A stretch of DNA of 64,000 bases from Kribbella sp. VKM Ac-2569 (GCF_004216905.1 NZ_SGXJ01000003.1:744001-808000); one strand, 5' to 3'. Shown: positions 17,581 to 26,766, numbered from the stretch's first letter. Notes: generated from the letters alone by a model not told the origin. Translations and numbers: made by a program.

Positions 17581-18207
17581 ATGATGATCGGTCAGCTGCT
17601 GGGGTTCACCGGCGCGACGGTGGTGCTGGTCGGGATGCCGGGGCCGAACAACCTGTACATCTCGCTCCGCAGCCTCACCCAGGGCCGCCGCGCAGGCGTC
17701 GTCTCGGCGCTGGCCATCGAGACCGGCACGCTCGTCTACATCGTCGTGACCGCGCTCGGTCTCGCCACCCTCGTGCAGGCGTCGCCCACGCTCTTCACGG
17801 CGATCACCGTCGCCGGGGCGCTCTACCTCGCGTACCTCGGCCTCAAGCTGCTCAAGGCTCCCGCGAGCGACCACGCAGCCGATATTCAGGCCGCGCCGCT
17901 CGGCCGCGTGTTCCGCGACGGCGTCGTGGTCAACCTGCTCAACCCGAAGGCCGCGCTGTTCTTCCTCGCGTTCCTGCCGCAGTTCGCGACCCGCGGCGCG
18001 GATCCCGCCCAGCTCCGCTCCGAACTCCTGGTGCTCGGCGTCGGCGCCTTGCTGATCGGCCTCACCCTCGACCTCTGCTACGCGGTCGGCGCCGACGCCG
18101 TCGGTCGCCGCTTCCGCTCGGTCCGTACATCGAGCCGCCGCCGCAACCTGATCGTCGCTGCGATCTACCTCGGGCTGTCGGCGTTCGCGCTGATCACGGC
18201 ACTCTGA
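17581..18207 (+). CDS. LysE/RhtB-family amino acid exporter
   Basis: 208 residues with about six membrane segments and the family's N-terminal signature VGMPGPNNLYI. The middle contains the loop VNLLNPKAALFFLAFLPQF, typical of LysE/RhtB. It exports amino acids or related metabolites across the cytoplasmic membrane. It is divergent from the MocR regulator, which suggests efflux induced by the regulator's ligand. A second ATG follows immediately. The last 43 bases overlap the end of the convergent debranching-enzyme gene. Confidence 0.92.
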   Translation: MMIGQLLGFTGATVVLVGMPGPNNLYISLRSLTQGRRAGVVSALAIETGTLVYIVVTALGLATLVQASPTLFTAITVAGALYLAYLGLKLLKAPASDHAADIQAAPLGRVFRDGVVVNLLNPKAALFFLAFLPQFATRGADPAQLRSELLVLGVGALLIGLTLDLCYAVGADAVGRRFRSVRTSSRRRNLIVAAIYLGLSAFALITAL

Positions 18208-20177
18208 GGACCTTCCACAACCACCACGGAGCCGTTCTCGAACCGGAGCGACAACGTCTCGCCGCCGACCCGCAGCCCGTCGAGTTCGAGCACCTGCCAA
18301 GGCACCGAGTCAGCGGGATTGATCGTCAGCGTGCCGCCGGGTACGTCGGGCTCGATACCGAACGCGGCCACCAGGACGGCGACCGCCGAGGCCGCCGCCC
18401 ACGCCTGCGGGCGGCACGAGAGCGGGTACGGCGTCGGCGCACGCTCCGCGCCCGTCCCGCGTCCGCCGTACAACTCCGGCAGGCGATAGCCGAACGCCTC
18501 CGCAGCACGGACCAGACCCTCGACGTACGACGACGCCACGTCGGACTGACCGCTCGCGAAGAGGCCTTGGACGGTCATCGCGGTGTCGTGCGGCCACACG
18601 CTGCCGGTGTGGTAGCCGAGTGGGTTGAAGCGGGTCATCGTGGTGGACAGCGTCCGCAGCCCGAAGCCACTGTTCAGGTCCTCGCCGGCCAGCACGTCGG
18701 CGACCGTCTGCTCCTCGTCCGCGTCGAGCAGCCCCGTGCCGAGCAGGTGGCCCATGTTCGAGGCACGGCCGGCGACCGGGTTCTTCGCGCCGTCGAGCGC
18801 GATCGCCGGGTAGCCGTCGACCCAGAACGCCTCGCGGAAGCGTTCCTGCAGCGCGGTCGCCCAGGTCCGCCACTCGTCGCCGGACTCGCCGTGCGCATCG
18901 AGCAGCTCGGCGCCCTGCACGGCAGCGGCGTACGCGTATCCCTGCACCTCGCACAGCGCGATCGGCGCCGTCGCCAGCGTCCCGTCCGGCCATTGCACCG
19001 CGTCGTTGGAGTCCTTCCAGCCCTGGTTCGCGAGCCCGTGGCCCGACTCGTCGACGTACTCGAGGAAGCCGTCGTCGTCCGGGTCGGCGTACTCCTTCAG
19101 CCAGGTGAGGGCGCGCTTCAGGTTCGGCAGCAGGTCGCGGACCTCGTCGGCGGGCATGCCCCAGCGCCACGCCTTGTGCAGCGTCATGATCCACAGCTGG
19201 GTGGCGTCGTGCGTGCCGTAGTACACGGCCGGGAGAACCAGGCCGCCGCCGTGGTCGGCGACCTCGGCGCGTAGCTCGTGCGGGATCTTGCCCGGTTGTT
19301 CGGCGGACCCGGTGTCGACCTTGGTGCCTTGCCGCGCGGCGAGCGCACGCAGCGTGCCCGCGGCGAGCGTGGGGTCGACGGGGATCAGCATGCCCGACGA
19401 GATGAGTGAGTCGCGGCCGAAGAGCGTGAGGTACCAAGGCGGACCGGCGCCTAGGTAGCGGTCGTTGTCGGCGGCGAGCTGGAGCGCGCGGACGTCCTCC
19501 AGCGAACGGTCCAGCCAGCGTTCGACGCGTTTGTCGTCACAACGGACACTGACGTCGTACGGCGTGCGCTCGGCCGGCGGCTCGATCGAGAAGCCGGTGT
19601 TCGACTTCGGGAAGTCGGCCGTCACGCGCACGGTGATGGTGAACTCCTCCCCCGGCTCGACGCGCGGTGTGGCCGACACGCCCGGGTCGGCGGTGACGAC
19701 GACGCGGGTGTCGTCGCTCTCCCAGCGCGTACGTCCGGGGCCGTCCGGGAGCGGAGCGAGTTGCGGCAGGCTGGTGGCGGCGCCGCTGCGGACCGCGGCC
19801 GTGCCCGCGAGGTCGGTGCCGAGGGCAACGTCCAGCCGACCCTCGATCGCCGACCGGGAGCGGTTCACGAGGGTGATGCGCTCGGTGAGACCTTCGGAGT
19901 CGACGGTCCGGGTCCGGTACAGCATCACGGTCGGGTCGTGCCGGGTGTCGCCGAGTCCCTCGACCATCGCGACGTACTGATGGGTGGCCGCGTCCCGCTC
20001 GTCGACATGCACCGGGAGCGGTTCGCGTCCGTCGACCGTCACGCTCAGGTGGGACAGGATCCGGCGGTCCCGGGCGTACACGCCCTCGGAGCCGGAACCC
20101 GTCAGCTGACCGGACCTGGGCGACAGGACCACCCAAGGGGCGGCGAGGGCGGTGACGAGTTCGTGTAACGGGGACAT
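18165..20177 (-). CDS. Glycogen debranching enzyme-like protein (amylo-alpha-1,6-glucosidase family)
   Basis: 670 residues. The N-terminal half resembles the GDE_N_bis beta-domain (YARDRRILSHLSVTVDG). The C-terminal half is an (alpha/alpha)6 barrel with FGRDSLISSG, GLANQGWKDSNDAVQWPDG, CEVQGYAYAA and GYHTGSVWPHDTAM, as in MGH/GDE_C glucosidases. Cytosolic; it likely removes glucose from branch points of glycogen or related alpha-glucans. Start ATG at 20177, with GGTGGAG upstream. It is divergent from the DUF456 gene with only 23 bases between starts, and its 3' end overlaps the lysE-type gene. Confidence 0.88.
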   Translation of the reverse strand: MSPLHELVTALAAPWVVLSPRSGQLTGSGSEGVYARDRRILSHLSVTVDGREPLPVHVDERDAATHQYVAMVEGLGDTRHDPTVMLYRTRTVDSEGLTERITLVNRSRSAIEGRLDVALGTDLAGTAAVRSGAATSLPQLAPLPDGPGRTRWESDDTRVVVTADPGVSATPRVEPGEEFTITVRVTADFPKSNTGFSIEPPAERTPYDVSVRCDDKRVERWLDRSLEDVRALQLAADNDRYLGAGPPWYLTLFGRDSLISSGMLIPVDPTLAAGTLRALAARQGTKVDTGSAEQPGKIPHELRAEVADHGGGLVLPAVYYGTHDATQLWIMTLHKAWRWGMPADEVRDLLPNLKRALTWLKEYADPDDDGFLEYVDESGHGLANQGWKDSNDAVQWPDGTLATAPIALCEVQGYAYAAAVQGAELLDAHGESGDEWRTWATALQERFREAFWVDGYPAIALDGAKNPVAGRASNMGHLLGTGLLDADEEQTVADVLAGEDLNSGFGLRTLSTTMTRFNPLGYHTGSVWPHDTAMTVQGLFASGQSDVASSYVEGLVRAAEAFGYRLPELYGGRGTGAERAPTPYPLSCRPQAWAAASAVAVLVAAFGIEPDVPGGTLTINPADSVPWQVLELDGLRVGGETLSLRFENGSVVVVEGPQSAVISANADSPR

Positions 20178-20200
20178 GTCTCCACCCTAAAGGTGCGCCG

Positions 20201-20704
20201 ATGCGAGAGAGTGTGGGTATGGAGACAGGGGTGACCGTACTGGTCGGGATCGCGATCTTCGTCGGGATCGTGGGCATCGTCGTACCGATCCTGCCCGGGG
20301 CGATCCTGAGTCTGGCGGCGATCCTGGTCTGGGCGATCGTCGAGCGCAGCGCGATCGGCTGGGTGGTGTTCGCGATCGCCGTGGTCCTGATCGGTGCGAG
20401 TCAGGTGGTGAAGTACGTCGTACCGGAGCGGCGGCTCCGGGAGGCCGGCGTACCGCGGCGGTCGATGATCATCGGCGTCCTGCTCGGCATCGTCGGGTTC
20501 TTCGTCATCCCGGTGGTCGGGATGTTCGTCGGCTTCCCGATCGGCGTCTACCTGTCCGAGTTGCAGCGCCAGCGTGACCATGCCGCGGCCTGGACCTCGA
20601 CCAAGCACGCGCTGCGCCAGACCGGCGTCTCCATCCTGATCGAGCTAGTCGGCACCTCCCTCGCCGCCGCTGTTTGGCTCATCGCCGTGCTGTTCATCGT
20701 GTGA
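20201..20704 (+). CDS. DUF456 family membrane protein
   Basis: 167 residues with four or five hydrophobic segments and repeated small-residue motifs (GIVGIVVPILPGAILSLAAI; IVGFFVIPVVGMFVGFPIG), matching the DUF456 family. No function is established. ATG at 20201 is used here; ATG at 20219 would give a shorter protein beginning at the first membrane helix. The start is so close to the divergent gene that the transcript may be nearly leaderless. Confidence 0.85.
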   Translation: MRESVGMETGVTVLVGIAIFVGIVGIVVPILPGAILSLAAILVWAIVERSAIGWVVFAIAVVLIGASQVVKYVVPERRLREAGVPRRSMIIGVLLGIVGFFVIPVVGMFVGFPIGVYLSELQRQRDHAAAWTSTKHALRQTGVSILIELVGTSLAAAVWLIAVLFIV

Positions 20705-20708
20705 ACTG

Positions 20709-20751
20709 CCAGGGACCTTCCAGGGTTCTCAGGTGATTGCCAGGTTGTTCT
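20709..20751 (+). promoter_or_regulatory. Tandem CCAGG-type repeats, probable response-regulator site A
   Basis: CCAGG or TCAGG recurs at 20709, 20720, 20729 and 20740, mostly 11 bases apart, as in OmpR-family binding sites. It lies about 100 bases upstream of the secreted DUF5666-like gene. A closely similar block precedes the response regulator gene. Confidence 0.6.
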
Positions 20752-20847
20752 TATCCGCAGTGGAGGTTCGTCCAAGCTCCACGCGGCACCGTGGGAAGCA
20801 ACAGTGCCGGGTGACGTCCCGGCACGTAGTACGGAAGGCACAGCAGG

Positions 20848-21384
20848 ATGAAGCTCTCACAGAAGCGATGGCGGCTGCTCGGCACCGTGGCCGCCGTGGC
20901 CGTGACCACCACGGCCGGCGGGGTCGCTTGGGCCACGAGCAACGCGGATCCGACGCCGTCGCCGTCGGCCTCCCCCTCCAGTCCGTCGACGCCCGGGCAA
21001 CAAGAGAAGCCGGACAGACCGGGCAAGGGCGGATTCGGGCCGCGGGGCGAGTTCGGGCTCGGCGCGGCGCTGCACGGCGAGTTCGTCGTACCGAAGGACG
21101 GCGGCGGGTACCAGACCGTCGCGACCCAGCGCGGCGAGGTCACCGCGGTCAGCAAGGAATCGATCACCGTGAAGAGCGCGGACGGGTACAGCCGCACCTA
21201 CACACTCACCGAGGACACGCTGGTGAACGCGGCCCGCGACGGCATCGACGACGTGAAGACCGGGAACACCGTGACCGTCACGGCCGTGGTCACCGACGGC
21301 AAGGCGACCGCCAGCTCGGTGAACGACGGGACCGTCCGCGACGCGGCGGGCCAGAAGTGGGGTTTCAAGCACGGTCCACGCTGA
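20848..21384 (+). CDS. Secreted DUF5666-like protein
   Basis: 178 residues. The signal peptide runs to about residue 30 (hydrophobic core LLGTVAAVAVTTTAGGVAWA), followed by a Ser/Pro/Thr linker and a Gly-rich stretch. A small beta domain follows (RGEVTAVSKESITVKSADG..YTLTEDT), similar to DUF5666. It has no lipobox, so it is probably released or wall-associated. It sits just upstream of the two-component genes and has the same tandem repeats in its promoter, which makes it a likely target of that system. Function unknown. Confidence 0.8.
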   Translation: MKLSQKRWRLLGTVAAVAVTTTAGGVAWATSNADPTPSPSASPSSPSTPGQQEKPDRPGKGGFGPRGEFGLGAALHGEFVVPKDGGGYQTVATQRGEVTAVSKESITVKSADGYSRTYTLTEDTLVNAARDGIDDVKTGNTVTVTAVVTDGKATASSVNDGTVRDAAGQKWGFKHGPR

Positions 21385-21412
21385 GCCTGCTCTGAGCAGG
21401 CGCGGACGACTC

Positions 21413-21445
21413 ACAGGTGATTGCCAGGAACCTTCCAGGGTTCGC
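21413..21445 (+). promoter_or_regulatory. Tandem CCAGG-type repeats, probable response-regulator site B
   Basis: ACAGG at 21413, CCAGG at 21424 and CCAGG at 21435 are exactly 11 bases apart. The block GTGATTGCCAGG is identical to part of site A. It ends 26 bases before the response regulator ATG, consistent with autoregulation and with binding at or near the promoter. Confidence 0.65.
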
Positions 21446-21471
21446 ATGGGAACCACCGGCACACTGAGACC

Positions 21472-22173
21472 ATGAGTCCGCATCTGCTGGTTGTCGACGA
21501 CGAGCCGAACATCGTCGAGCTCCTGTCCGCGAGCCTGCGTTTCGCCGGGTACGACGTGACCACGGCGACTCACGGCGCCGAGGCGCTGCGCAAGGCGCGG
21601 GACGTGGAGCCGGACCTGGTCGTGCTCGACGTCATGATGCCCGGGCTGGACGGCTTCGAGGTCGTACGCCGGTTGCGCGGTGAGGATCGGCACGTGCCGG
21701 TGCTGTTCCTCACCGCCCGGGACGCGGTCGAGGACAAGGTGCTCGGTCTGCAGACCGGCGGCGACGACTACGTCACGAAACCGTTCAGCCTGGACGAGCT
21801 GGTCGCCCGTGTCCGTGCGCTGCTCCGCCGTTCCGGTCATCGCGAACAGACCACGACCGAGGCCGCCGTACTGCGCTATGCGGATCTGGAACTGAACGAG
21901 GACAGCTACGAGGTCTTCAAGTCCGGTCAGGCCGTGCAACTGTCGTTGACCGAGTTCAAACTGCTGCGATGCCTGCTAGAGAACGCCGAGCGGGTGATGT
22001 CGAAAGGCCAGATTCTGTCCGCGGTCTGGAACTACGACTTCGCCGGGGACGCCGGCGTGGTCGAGTCGTACATGTCCTACCTGCGCCGTAAGGTCGATAC
22101 CGGCGATCAGAAGCTGCTCCACACCGTCCGCGGGGTCGGCTACGTCCTGCGTACTCCGCGAGGCCCCAACTGA
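21472..22173 (+). CDS. OmpR/PhoB-family response regulator
   Basis: 233 residues from ATG at 21472 (MSPHLLVVDDEPN). Receiver domain with phosphoacceptor D53 in VVLDVMMPG, the acidic pair DDE near the start, and K in YVTKPF. The C-terminal winged helix has LSLTEFKLLRCLLENAERVMSK and ends RGVGYVLR. Its stop overlaps the kinase ATG by one base, giving tight coupling. An upstream in-frame extension covers the repeat block and is unlikely to be translated. Confidence 0.95.
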   Translation: MSPHLLVVDDEPNIVELLSASLRFAGYDVTTATHGAEALRKARDVEPDLVVLDVMMPGLDGFEVVRRLRGEDRHVPVLFLTARDAVEDKVLGLQTGGDDYVTKPFSLDELVARVRALLRRSGHREQTTTEAAVLRYADLELNEDSYEVFKSGQAVQLSLTEFKLLRCLLENAERVMSKGQILSAVWNYDFAGDAGVVESYMSYLRRKVDTGDQKLLHTVRGVGYVLRTPRGPN

Positions 22174-23672
22174 TGCAACTGAACCACCGGCGGTTCGCCG
22201 ACCGGTACCCGCTCCGCGTCACCATCGTCGTGGTCCTGCTGGCGCTGGTCGCGCTCGCGCTGGCCGCCTCCGGTGTGCTGGCGACGACGATCATGCGCGG
22301 CTACCTGACCGACCGCGTCGACGAGCAACTGCAGCAGTCCGCCATGCCGCTGTCGCACGTCCCGTCGGATCGGCGTCCGTTGCCTCCCGGCGTCGGTGGT
22401 GCGGCGCGTCGGCAGCTACCGAGCGAGTTCGTGGTGCAGTTCAACGACTCCGAAGGTACGAGCGACAAGGGGCCGGTCGGGTCGCCGCTCGCCGAGACCG
22501 AGCCGCTGCCGAACCTGCCGATGCTCAACCTCAACCAGGTGCGGAACCTGGCCGGGAAGCCGTTCCAGGTCGACGCACAGTCCGGCGGAGCGACGTGGCG
22601 GGTGCTCGCGGTGCCTACCGACGACGGGAAGGGCTCCGTCATCGTGGCGCTGAGCCTGAAGGAGATGGACCACACGATCCAGCGGCTGGTGGGGATCCAG
22701 GTCGCGGCCGGGGTGATCCTGCTGGTGTTGCTGGCCGGCGTCGGGACTTACGTCGTACGGCGAAGTCTGCGCGGACTCGAGGATGTGGAGCACACCGCGG
22801 TCGCGATCGCCGGCGGGGATCTGAGCCAACGGGTGCCGCAGCGGGACCCGCGGACCGAGGTCGGACGGTTGTCGCTGGCGCTGAACCAGATGCTCGGGCA
22901 GATCGAGACCGCGTTCGCGCAACGCACCGCGTCGGAGTTCACGGCGCGGCGGAGTGAGGATGCTGCGAGGCAGTCGGAGGAAGCCGCTCGGCAGTCCGAG
23001 GAGCGGATGCGGCGCTTCGTGGCGGACGCTTCGCATGAGTTGCGTACGCCGTTGACGTCGATCCGGGGGTTCGCGGAGCTGGCCCGGCACCGGGGAGACG
23101 TGACAGACGCCGACACGATGCGCCGGATCGAGGACGAGGCCAAGCGGATGGGGCTGCTCGTCGACGACCTGTTGCTGCTCGCGCGGCTGGATCAGCAGCG
23201 CCCGTTGCGTTCGGAGTCCGTCGATCTGCTTCCGATCGCGGCCGACGCACTGCACAACGCGCAAGCCGTGCAGCCCGACCGCCACATCTCGCTGACGATC
23301 CTGCCCGACTCGGAAGCGCCGGTGGTCTCCGGTGACGAGGCACGTCTGCGGCAGGTGCTCGGAAACCTGGTCAGCAACGCCCTCCACTACACCCCCGTCG
23401 ACGCACCCATCACCGTCTCCGTCGGCACCCGCGGCTCCGAAGCCATCCTCGAAGTCAGCGACACCGGCCCCGGCCTCACCGACGAACAGAAGGCCCGCAT
23501 CTTCGAACGCTTCTACCGAGTGGACACCGCCCGAACCCGCTCCACCGGCGGCTCCGGCCTAGGCCTCTCCATAGTCGCCGCCCTGGTAGCCGCCCACCAC
23601 GGCCACGTAACCACCACCGACGCCCACCCCCACGGCGCCACCTTCACCGTCCACCTACCTCTCAGCACGTAG
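22173..23672 (+). CDS. Membrane sensor histidine kinase
   Basis: 499 residues. Membrane segment 1 about 14-36, an extracytoplasmic sensor of about 130 residues, membrane segment 2 about 172-192, and HAMP (RRSLRGLEDVEHTAVAIAGG). An extra helical stretch has a repeated (A)RQSEE motif before the HisKA domain with H288 in DASHELRTPL. The HATPase domain has N, G1 and G2 boxes (NLVSNALHY, DTGPGL, GGSGLGLSI). It phosphorylates the preceding response regulator. Its last 18 bases overlap the convergent PPK2 gene. The stimulus is unknown. Confidence 0.95.
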   Translation: MQLNHRRFADRYPLRVTIVVVLLALVALALAASGVLATTIMRGYLTDRVDEQLQQSAMPLSHVPSDRRPLPPGVGGAARRQLPSEFVVQFNDSEGTSDKGPVGSPLAETEPLPNLPMLNLNQVRNLAGKPFQVDAQSGGATWRVLAVPTDDGKGSVIVALSLKEMDHTIQRLVGIQVAAGVILLVLLAGVGTYVVRRSLRGLEDVEHTAVAIAGGDLSQRVPQRDPRTEVGRLSLALNQMLGQIETAFAQRTASEFTARRSEDAARQSEEAARQSEERMRRFVADASHELRTPLTSIRGFAELARHRGDVTDADTMRRIEDEAKRMGLLVDDLLLLARLDQQRPLRSESVDLLPIAADALHNAQAVQPDRHISLTILPDSEAPVVSGDEARLRQVLGNLVSNALHYTPVDAPITVSVGTRGSEAILEVSDTGPGLTDEQKARIFERFYRVDTARTRSTGGSGLGLSIVAALVAAHHGHVTTTDAHPHGATFTVHLPLST

Positions 23673-24575
23673 GTCCGGGAAGGTGCGGGTGGCGGATTCG
23701 CCGTGTTCTAGGACTTGGGCTGCGGGGCCGAGGATTTGGGGGTCGGGGTGGCCTACTAGGTCCTCGTCCTTGTCGGTGTAGTTGTAGAGGGAGAGGACGT
23801 GGCGCATGGCTTCCAGGCGGGCGCGTTTCTTGTCGTTGCTTTTGACAACGGTCCACGGGGCGTGGGGCGTGTCGGTGTAGTGGAACATCGCCTCCTTGGC
23901 CTCGGTGTACGCCTGCCACTTGTCGAGGGACGCGAGGTCGGTGGGTGAGAGTTTCCACTGCCGGACCGGGTCGATCTGCCGGATCGTGAACCGGGTCTGC
24001 TGTTCGGCCTGCGACACCGAGAACCACAGTTTCACCAGCAGGATCCCCGACCGCACCAGCATCCGTTCGAACTCGGGCGTCTGCCGCATGAACTCCTCGT
24101 ACTGCTCCTGGTCGCAGTACCCCATCACGTGCTCGACGCACGCGCGGTTGTACCAGGAGCGGTCGAACAATGTCATCTCACCAGCCGCCGGCAGATGCGC
24201 GACGTACCGCTGGAAGTACCACTGGGTCTGCTCGCGCTCGGTCGGCTTCTCCAGCGCGACGATGCTCGCCCCGCGCGGATTGAGGTGCTCCATGAACCGC
24301 TTGATCGTCCCGCCCTTACCGGCCGCGTCACGACCCTCGAACACGATCACGAGCCGCTGCTTCGACCGCTTCACCCAGTACTGCAGCTTCAGCAACTCGA
24401 TCTGCAACAGCCGTTTGTCCCGGTCGTAGACCTCCCGCGCCAGCCGCTCGCCGTACGGATAACCCTCGCGCCAGGTATCCACCGGCGTACCGTCGGCCCG
24501 CAGCAACACCGGGTCGTCGTCCTCCTCGTCCAGCACACGAAAGCCGAGCTCTTGCACCAGATCAGGCCCACTCAT
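23655..24575 (-). CDS. ppk2: Polyphosphate kinase 2 (PPK2 family)
   Basis: 306 residues from ATG at 24575 (MSGPDLVQEL). Walker A GRDAAGKGGT at 81-90, the lid residues, and Walker B DRSWYNR beginning at D138 define PPK2. The family moves phosphate between polyphosphate and nucleoside di- or monophosphates in the cytosol. The N-terminal extension and single-domain length fit class I (nucleoside diphosphate). The upstream leader carries two copies of a short repeat. Confidence 0.93.
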   Translation of the reverse strand: MSGPDLVQELGFRVLDEEDDDPVLLRADGTPVDTWREGYPYGERLAREVYDRDKRLLQIELLKLQYWVKRSKQRLVIVFEGRDAAGKGGTIKRFMEHLNPRGASIVALEKPTEREQTQWYFQRYVAHLPAAGEMTLFDRSWYNRACVEHVMGYCDQEQYEEFMRQTPEFERMLVRSGILLVKLWFSVSQAEQQTRFTIRQIDPVRQWKLSPTDLASLDKWQAYTEAKEAMFHYTDTPHAPWTVVKSNDKKRARLEAMRHVLSLYNYTDKDEDLVGHPDPQILGPAAQVLEHGESATRTFPDLRAER

Positions 24576-24649
24576 CGACGTCCTCGCTTCGCTCCGGGCG
24601 CCGATGAGGCACGAGGTGTCCTGTGCCATTTGATGACCTCGCTTCGCTC
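24571..24649. repeat. Two copies of CCTCGCTTCGCTC in the PPK2 leader
   Basis: The 13-base element occurs at 24582-24594 and 24637-24649. The first copy lies in the loop of a hairpin with arms CTCATCG (24571-24577) and CGATGAG (24602-24608), whose left arm overlaps the PPK2 start codon. It might affect translation of PPK2 or be a dispersed short repeat. Confidence 0.5.
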
Positions 24650-24699
24650 GCTCATGAGCACAGACTCAGCCCCGAGGATGACGCCCAGGTGAACAAGCC

Positions 24700-25326
24700 T
24701 CAGTGACGGCGCAGCTTGACCGTACAGTCGCGGCGATTAATCGGTACGCCGTCACGCAGCACCTGCGCCCGGTCGTGGACGCGACTGACCAGCGTCTCCC
24801 ACTCGCCGTCAGGAAGCGCCAGGCTCTCGATCACCTCGTCGGGTTCCGGGAAGTGAATGTCGGGGTGCGGATTGTGCTCGCCGGGCGGGAAGCCCAGGTG
24901 GCCCTCGATCAGCAGTACGCCGCCTCGCGCGACAGCCGCCGCTGCGCTACGCAGGATTGCGTCGCGCGCCAGTTCGGTCTTGGAGTGCAGGAACTGCGCG
25001 GACACCAGGTCGAACTCCCCGTCCGGGAACGACTTCCCCAACTCGTGCTGCTGCCAATCGATCCGGTCGCGGACCCCGGCGGCCTTCGCATGCTCGGCTG
25101 CCCGACCCAGCGCGACCGTCGAGATATCAACAGCCGTCACCGTCCAGCCCTGCCGAGCGAGCCAGATCGCGTCGGCCCCTTCGCCGCAGCCGAGGTCGAG
25201 CGCCCGGCCCGGCGTCAGGCCGGACACCTCGTCGACGAAGGCGACGTTCGGCTTGCCGCTCCAGATCTGCTCGTGCTCGGTGTAGAACGCGTTCCAGTGC
25301 TCGTCAGGGAGCTGTTCGGTGGTCAT
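24700..25326 (-). CDS. Class I SAM-dependent methyltransferase
   Basis: 208 residues from ATG at 25326 (MTTEQLPDEHWN). The Rossmann motif I is LDLGCGEGADAIWLA, followed by VTAVDIS and later FDLVSAQFLH. Similar to small methyltransferases acting on metabolites or metalloid ions (TehB-like). No substrate domain is recognisable. It is 9 bases from the stop of the MFS gene, but the MFS gene lies upstream on the same strand and ends at 25388, so the two could be co-transcribed. Confidence 0.85.
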   Translation of the reverse strand: MTTEQLPDEHWNAFYTEHEQIWSGKPNVAFVDEVSGLTPGRALDLGCGEGADAIWLARQGWTVTAVDISTVALGRAAEHAKAAGVRDRIDWQQHELGKSFPDGEFDLVSAQFLHSKTELARDAILRSAAAAVARGGVLLIEGHLGFPPGEHNPHPDIHFPEPDEVIESLALPDGEWETLVSRVHDRAQVLRDGVPINRRDCTVKLRRH

Positions 25327-25387
25327 GGACCGATGGTGCGCGAACCCACCGCCGCACGGCAAACAATGTTGCCGGATTGGCAATCAC

Positions 25388-26701
25388 CTAGCTGTCGCGG
25401 ACCGGCAGCGGCTCGGCCTTCCCGACCACGAACGCGTACGTCAGCGCGCCGATCACCGCCACCACCCCCGCGACGGCGAACGACGGCAGGTACGACCCGT
25501 GGTAGATGTCGAGCAGCAGGCCGAAGACGTACGGGCTGATGATCCCCGCGATGTTCGACGCGAAGTTCTGGATGCCCCCGATCGACGCCACGTGCCGCGA
25601 CGACGGCGCTACGTCGCCCGGCAACGACCAGATCCCGGTCGCCGCGATCGCCAGGCTCGCGTACGAGATCGCCAGGAACAGCAACGCGACGTACACCGAC
25701 TTCGCCGGTGCCGCGAACACGATCGCCGCACCGCCGAGCAGCCCGCCGACCATCACGGTCTTCCGCACCCGCGTCACGTCCGCGCCCGCGCGGATCCGCC
25801 GGTCGGCGACGATGCCGGCGATCCAGCCGCCGGCGATCGCGGTGATTCCGGGCAGTGTGCCGAGCGTCCCGAGCTCCTTCAAGTCGAGCCCGCGGGCGTC
25901 CTTCAGGTACGACGGGAACCAGGTGAGGAAGAAGTAGATGACGAAGTTCAGGCAGAAGAAGCCGAGCATCATCCCGCGGATCGTCCGGTACCGGAACAGG
26001 TCCCGCCAGCGCACCTGCGCCGCGGCCTCGGAGTCGTTCTCGTCGAGCCGCGCACCGTTCGACACGATGTACTCGCGTTCCTCGGCGTTCGCATGCCTGT
26101 GCTCCATCGGATCGCGGTAGTACCAGTACCAGACCGCAGCGAGCATGATCCCGAGCACGCCGAGGACGACGAACGAGAAATGCCAGCTCACCAGGGCGAT
26201 CAGCGCGGTCACGACCGGCAGCGACAGCACCGTCCCGACCCGCGAACCCGAGTCGATCACCGCGCTCGCGAACGCCCGCTCGTGCGCCGGAAACCACCGC
26301 GACGCGGCCTTGGTCGCACTCGGGTACGCCGGAGCCTCCCCCGCTCCGAGCGCGAACCGGAACGCGAACAACGACCAGAACCCACGTGCCAGCGGCGTCA
26401 ACGCGGTGACGATGCTCCACCACAGCACGGCGAACGTGAACGCCTTCCGCGAGCCCACCTTGTCGGCGAACCAGCCCGCCGCGAGCATCGCCCCGTCGTA
26501 CGCCCAGAAGAACGCGCCGAGGATCAGGCCCTTCTCGGCGTTGCTGAGGTCGAGGTGCAGGTCGTCCTCGATGAACGGCAGCGCGACGCTGAGGTTCGCG
26601 CGATCCAGGTAATTCAGTGAGAGCCCGACGAACGCGAGCCCTAGGATCAGGTACCTCGTACGGCTGGCTCCTGGTGGAGCTTTCACAGAGGTGGCGGTCA
26701 C
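25388..26701 (-). CDS. MFS transporter, ACS (anion:cation symporter) family
   Basis: 437 residues from GTG at 26701, preceded by GGAGG six bases away. Twelve hydrophobic segments; the first contains SLNYLDRANLSVALP, and FALGAGEAPAYPSATKAASRWFP is characteristic of ACS-family importers of hexuronates, galactonate, tartrate or similar organic anions. A TTTGTGCAGACAAA palindrome sits in the divergent gap. The substrate is probably a sugar acid, but this is family-level inference. Confidence 0.9.
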   Translation of the reverse strand: MTATSVKAPPGASRTRYLILGLAFVGLSLNYLDRANLSVALPFIEDDLHLDLSNAEKGLILGAFFWAYDGAMLAAGWFADKVGSRKAFTFAVLWWSIVTALTPLARGFWSLFAFRFALGAGEAPAYPSATKAASRWFPAHERAFASAVIDSGSRVGTVLSLPVVTALIALVSWHFSFVVLGVLGIMLAAVWYWYYRDPMEHRHANAEEREYIVSNGARLDENDSEAAAQVRWRDLFRYRTIRGMMLGFFCLNFVIYFFLTWFPSYLKDARGLDLKELGTLGTLPGITAIAGGWIAGIVADRRIRAGADVTRVRKTVMVGGLLGGAAIVFAAPAKSVYVALLFLAISYASLAIAATGIWSLPGDVAPSSRHVASIGGIQNFASNIAGIISPYVFGLLLDIYHGSYLPSFAVAGVVAVIGALTYAFVVGKAEPLPVRDS

Positions 26702-26752
26702 TGTGCGCCTCCGATCGAGTGCGGATCGTGGCACGCTACCGCGCACATCTTC

Positions 26753-26766
26753 TTTGTGCAGACAAA
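26753..26766. promoter_or_regulatory. Possible GntR-type operator between MFS and APH genes
   Basis: TTTGT-GCAG-ACAAA has 5-bp perfect arms, the TTGTnnnnACAA form often bound by FadR/FCD-type GntR proteins. No GntR gene lies next to it, so any regulator would be encoded elsewhere. Confidence 0.4.
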
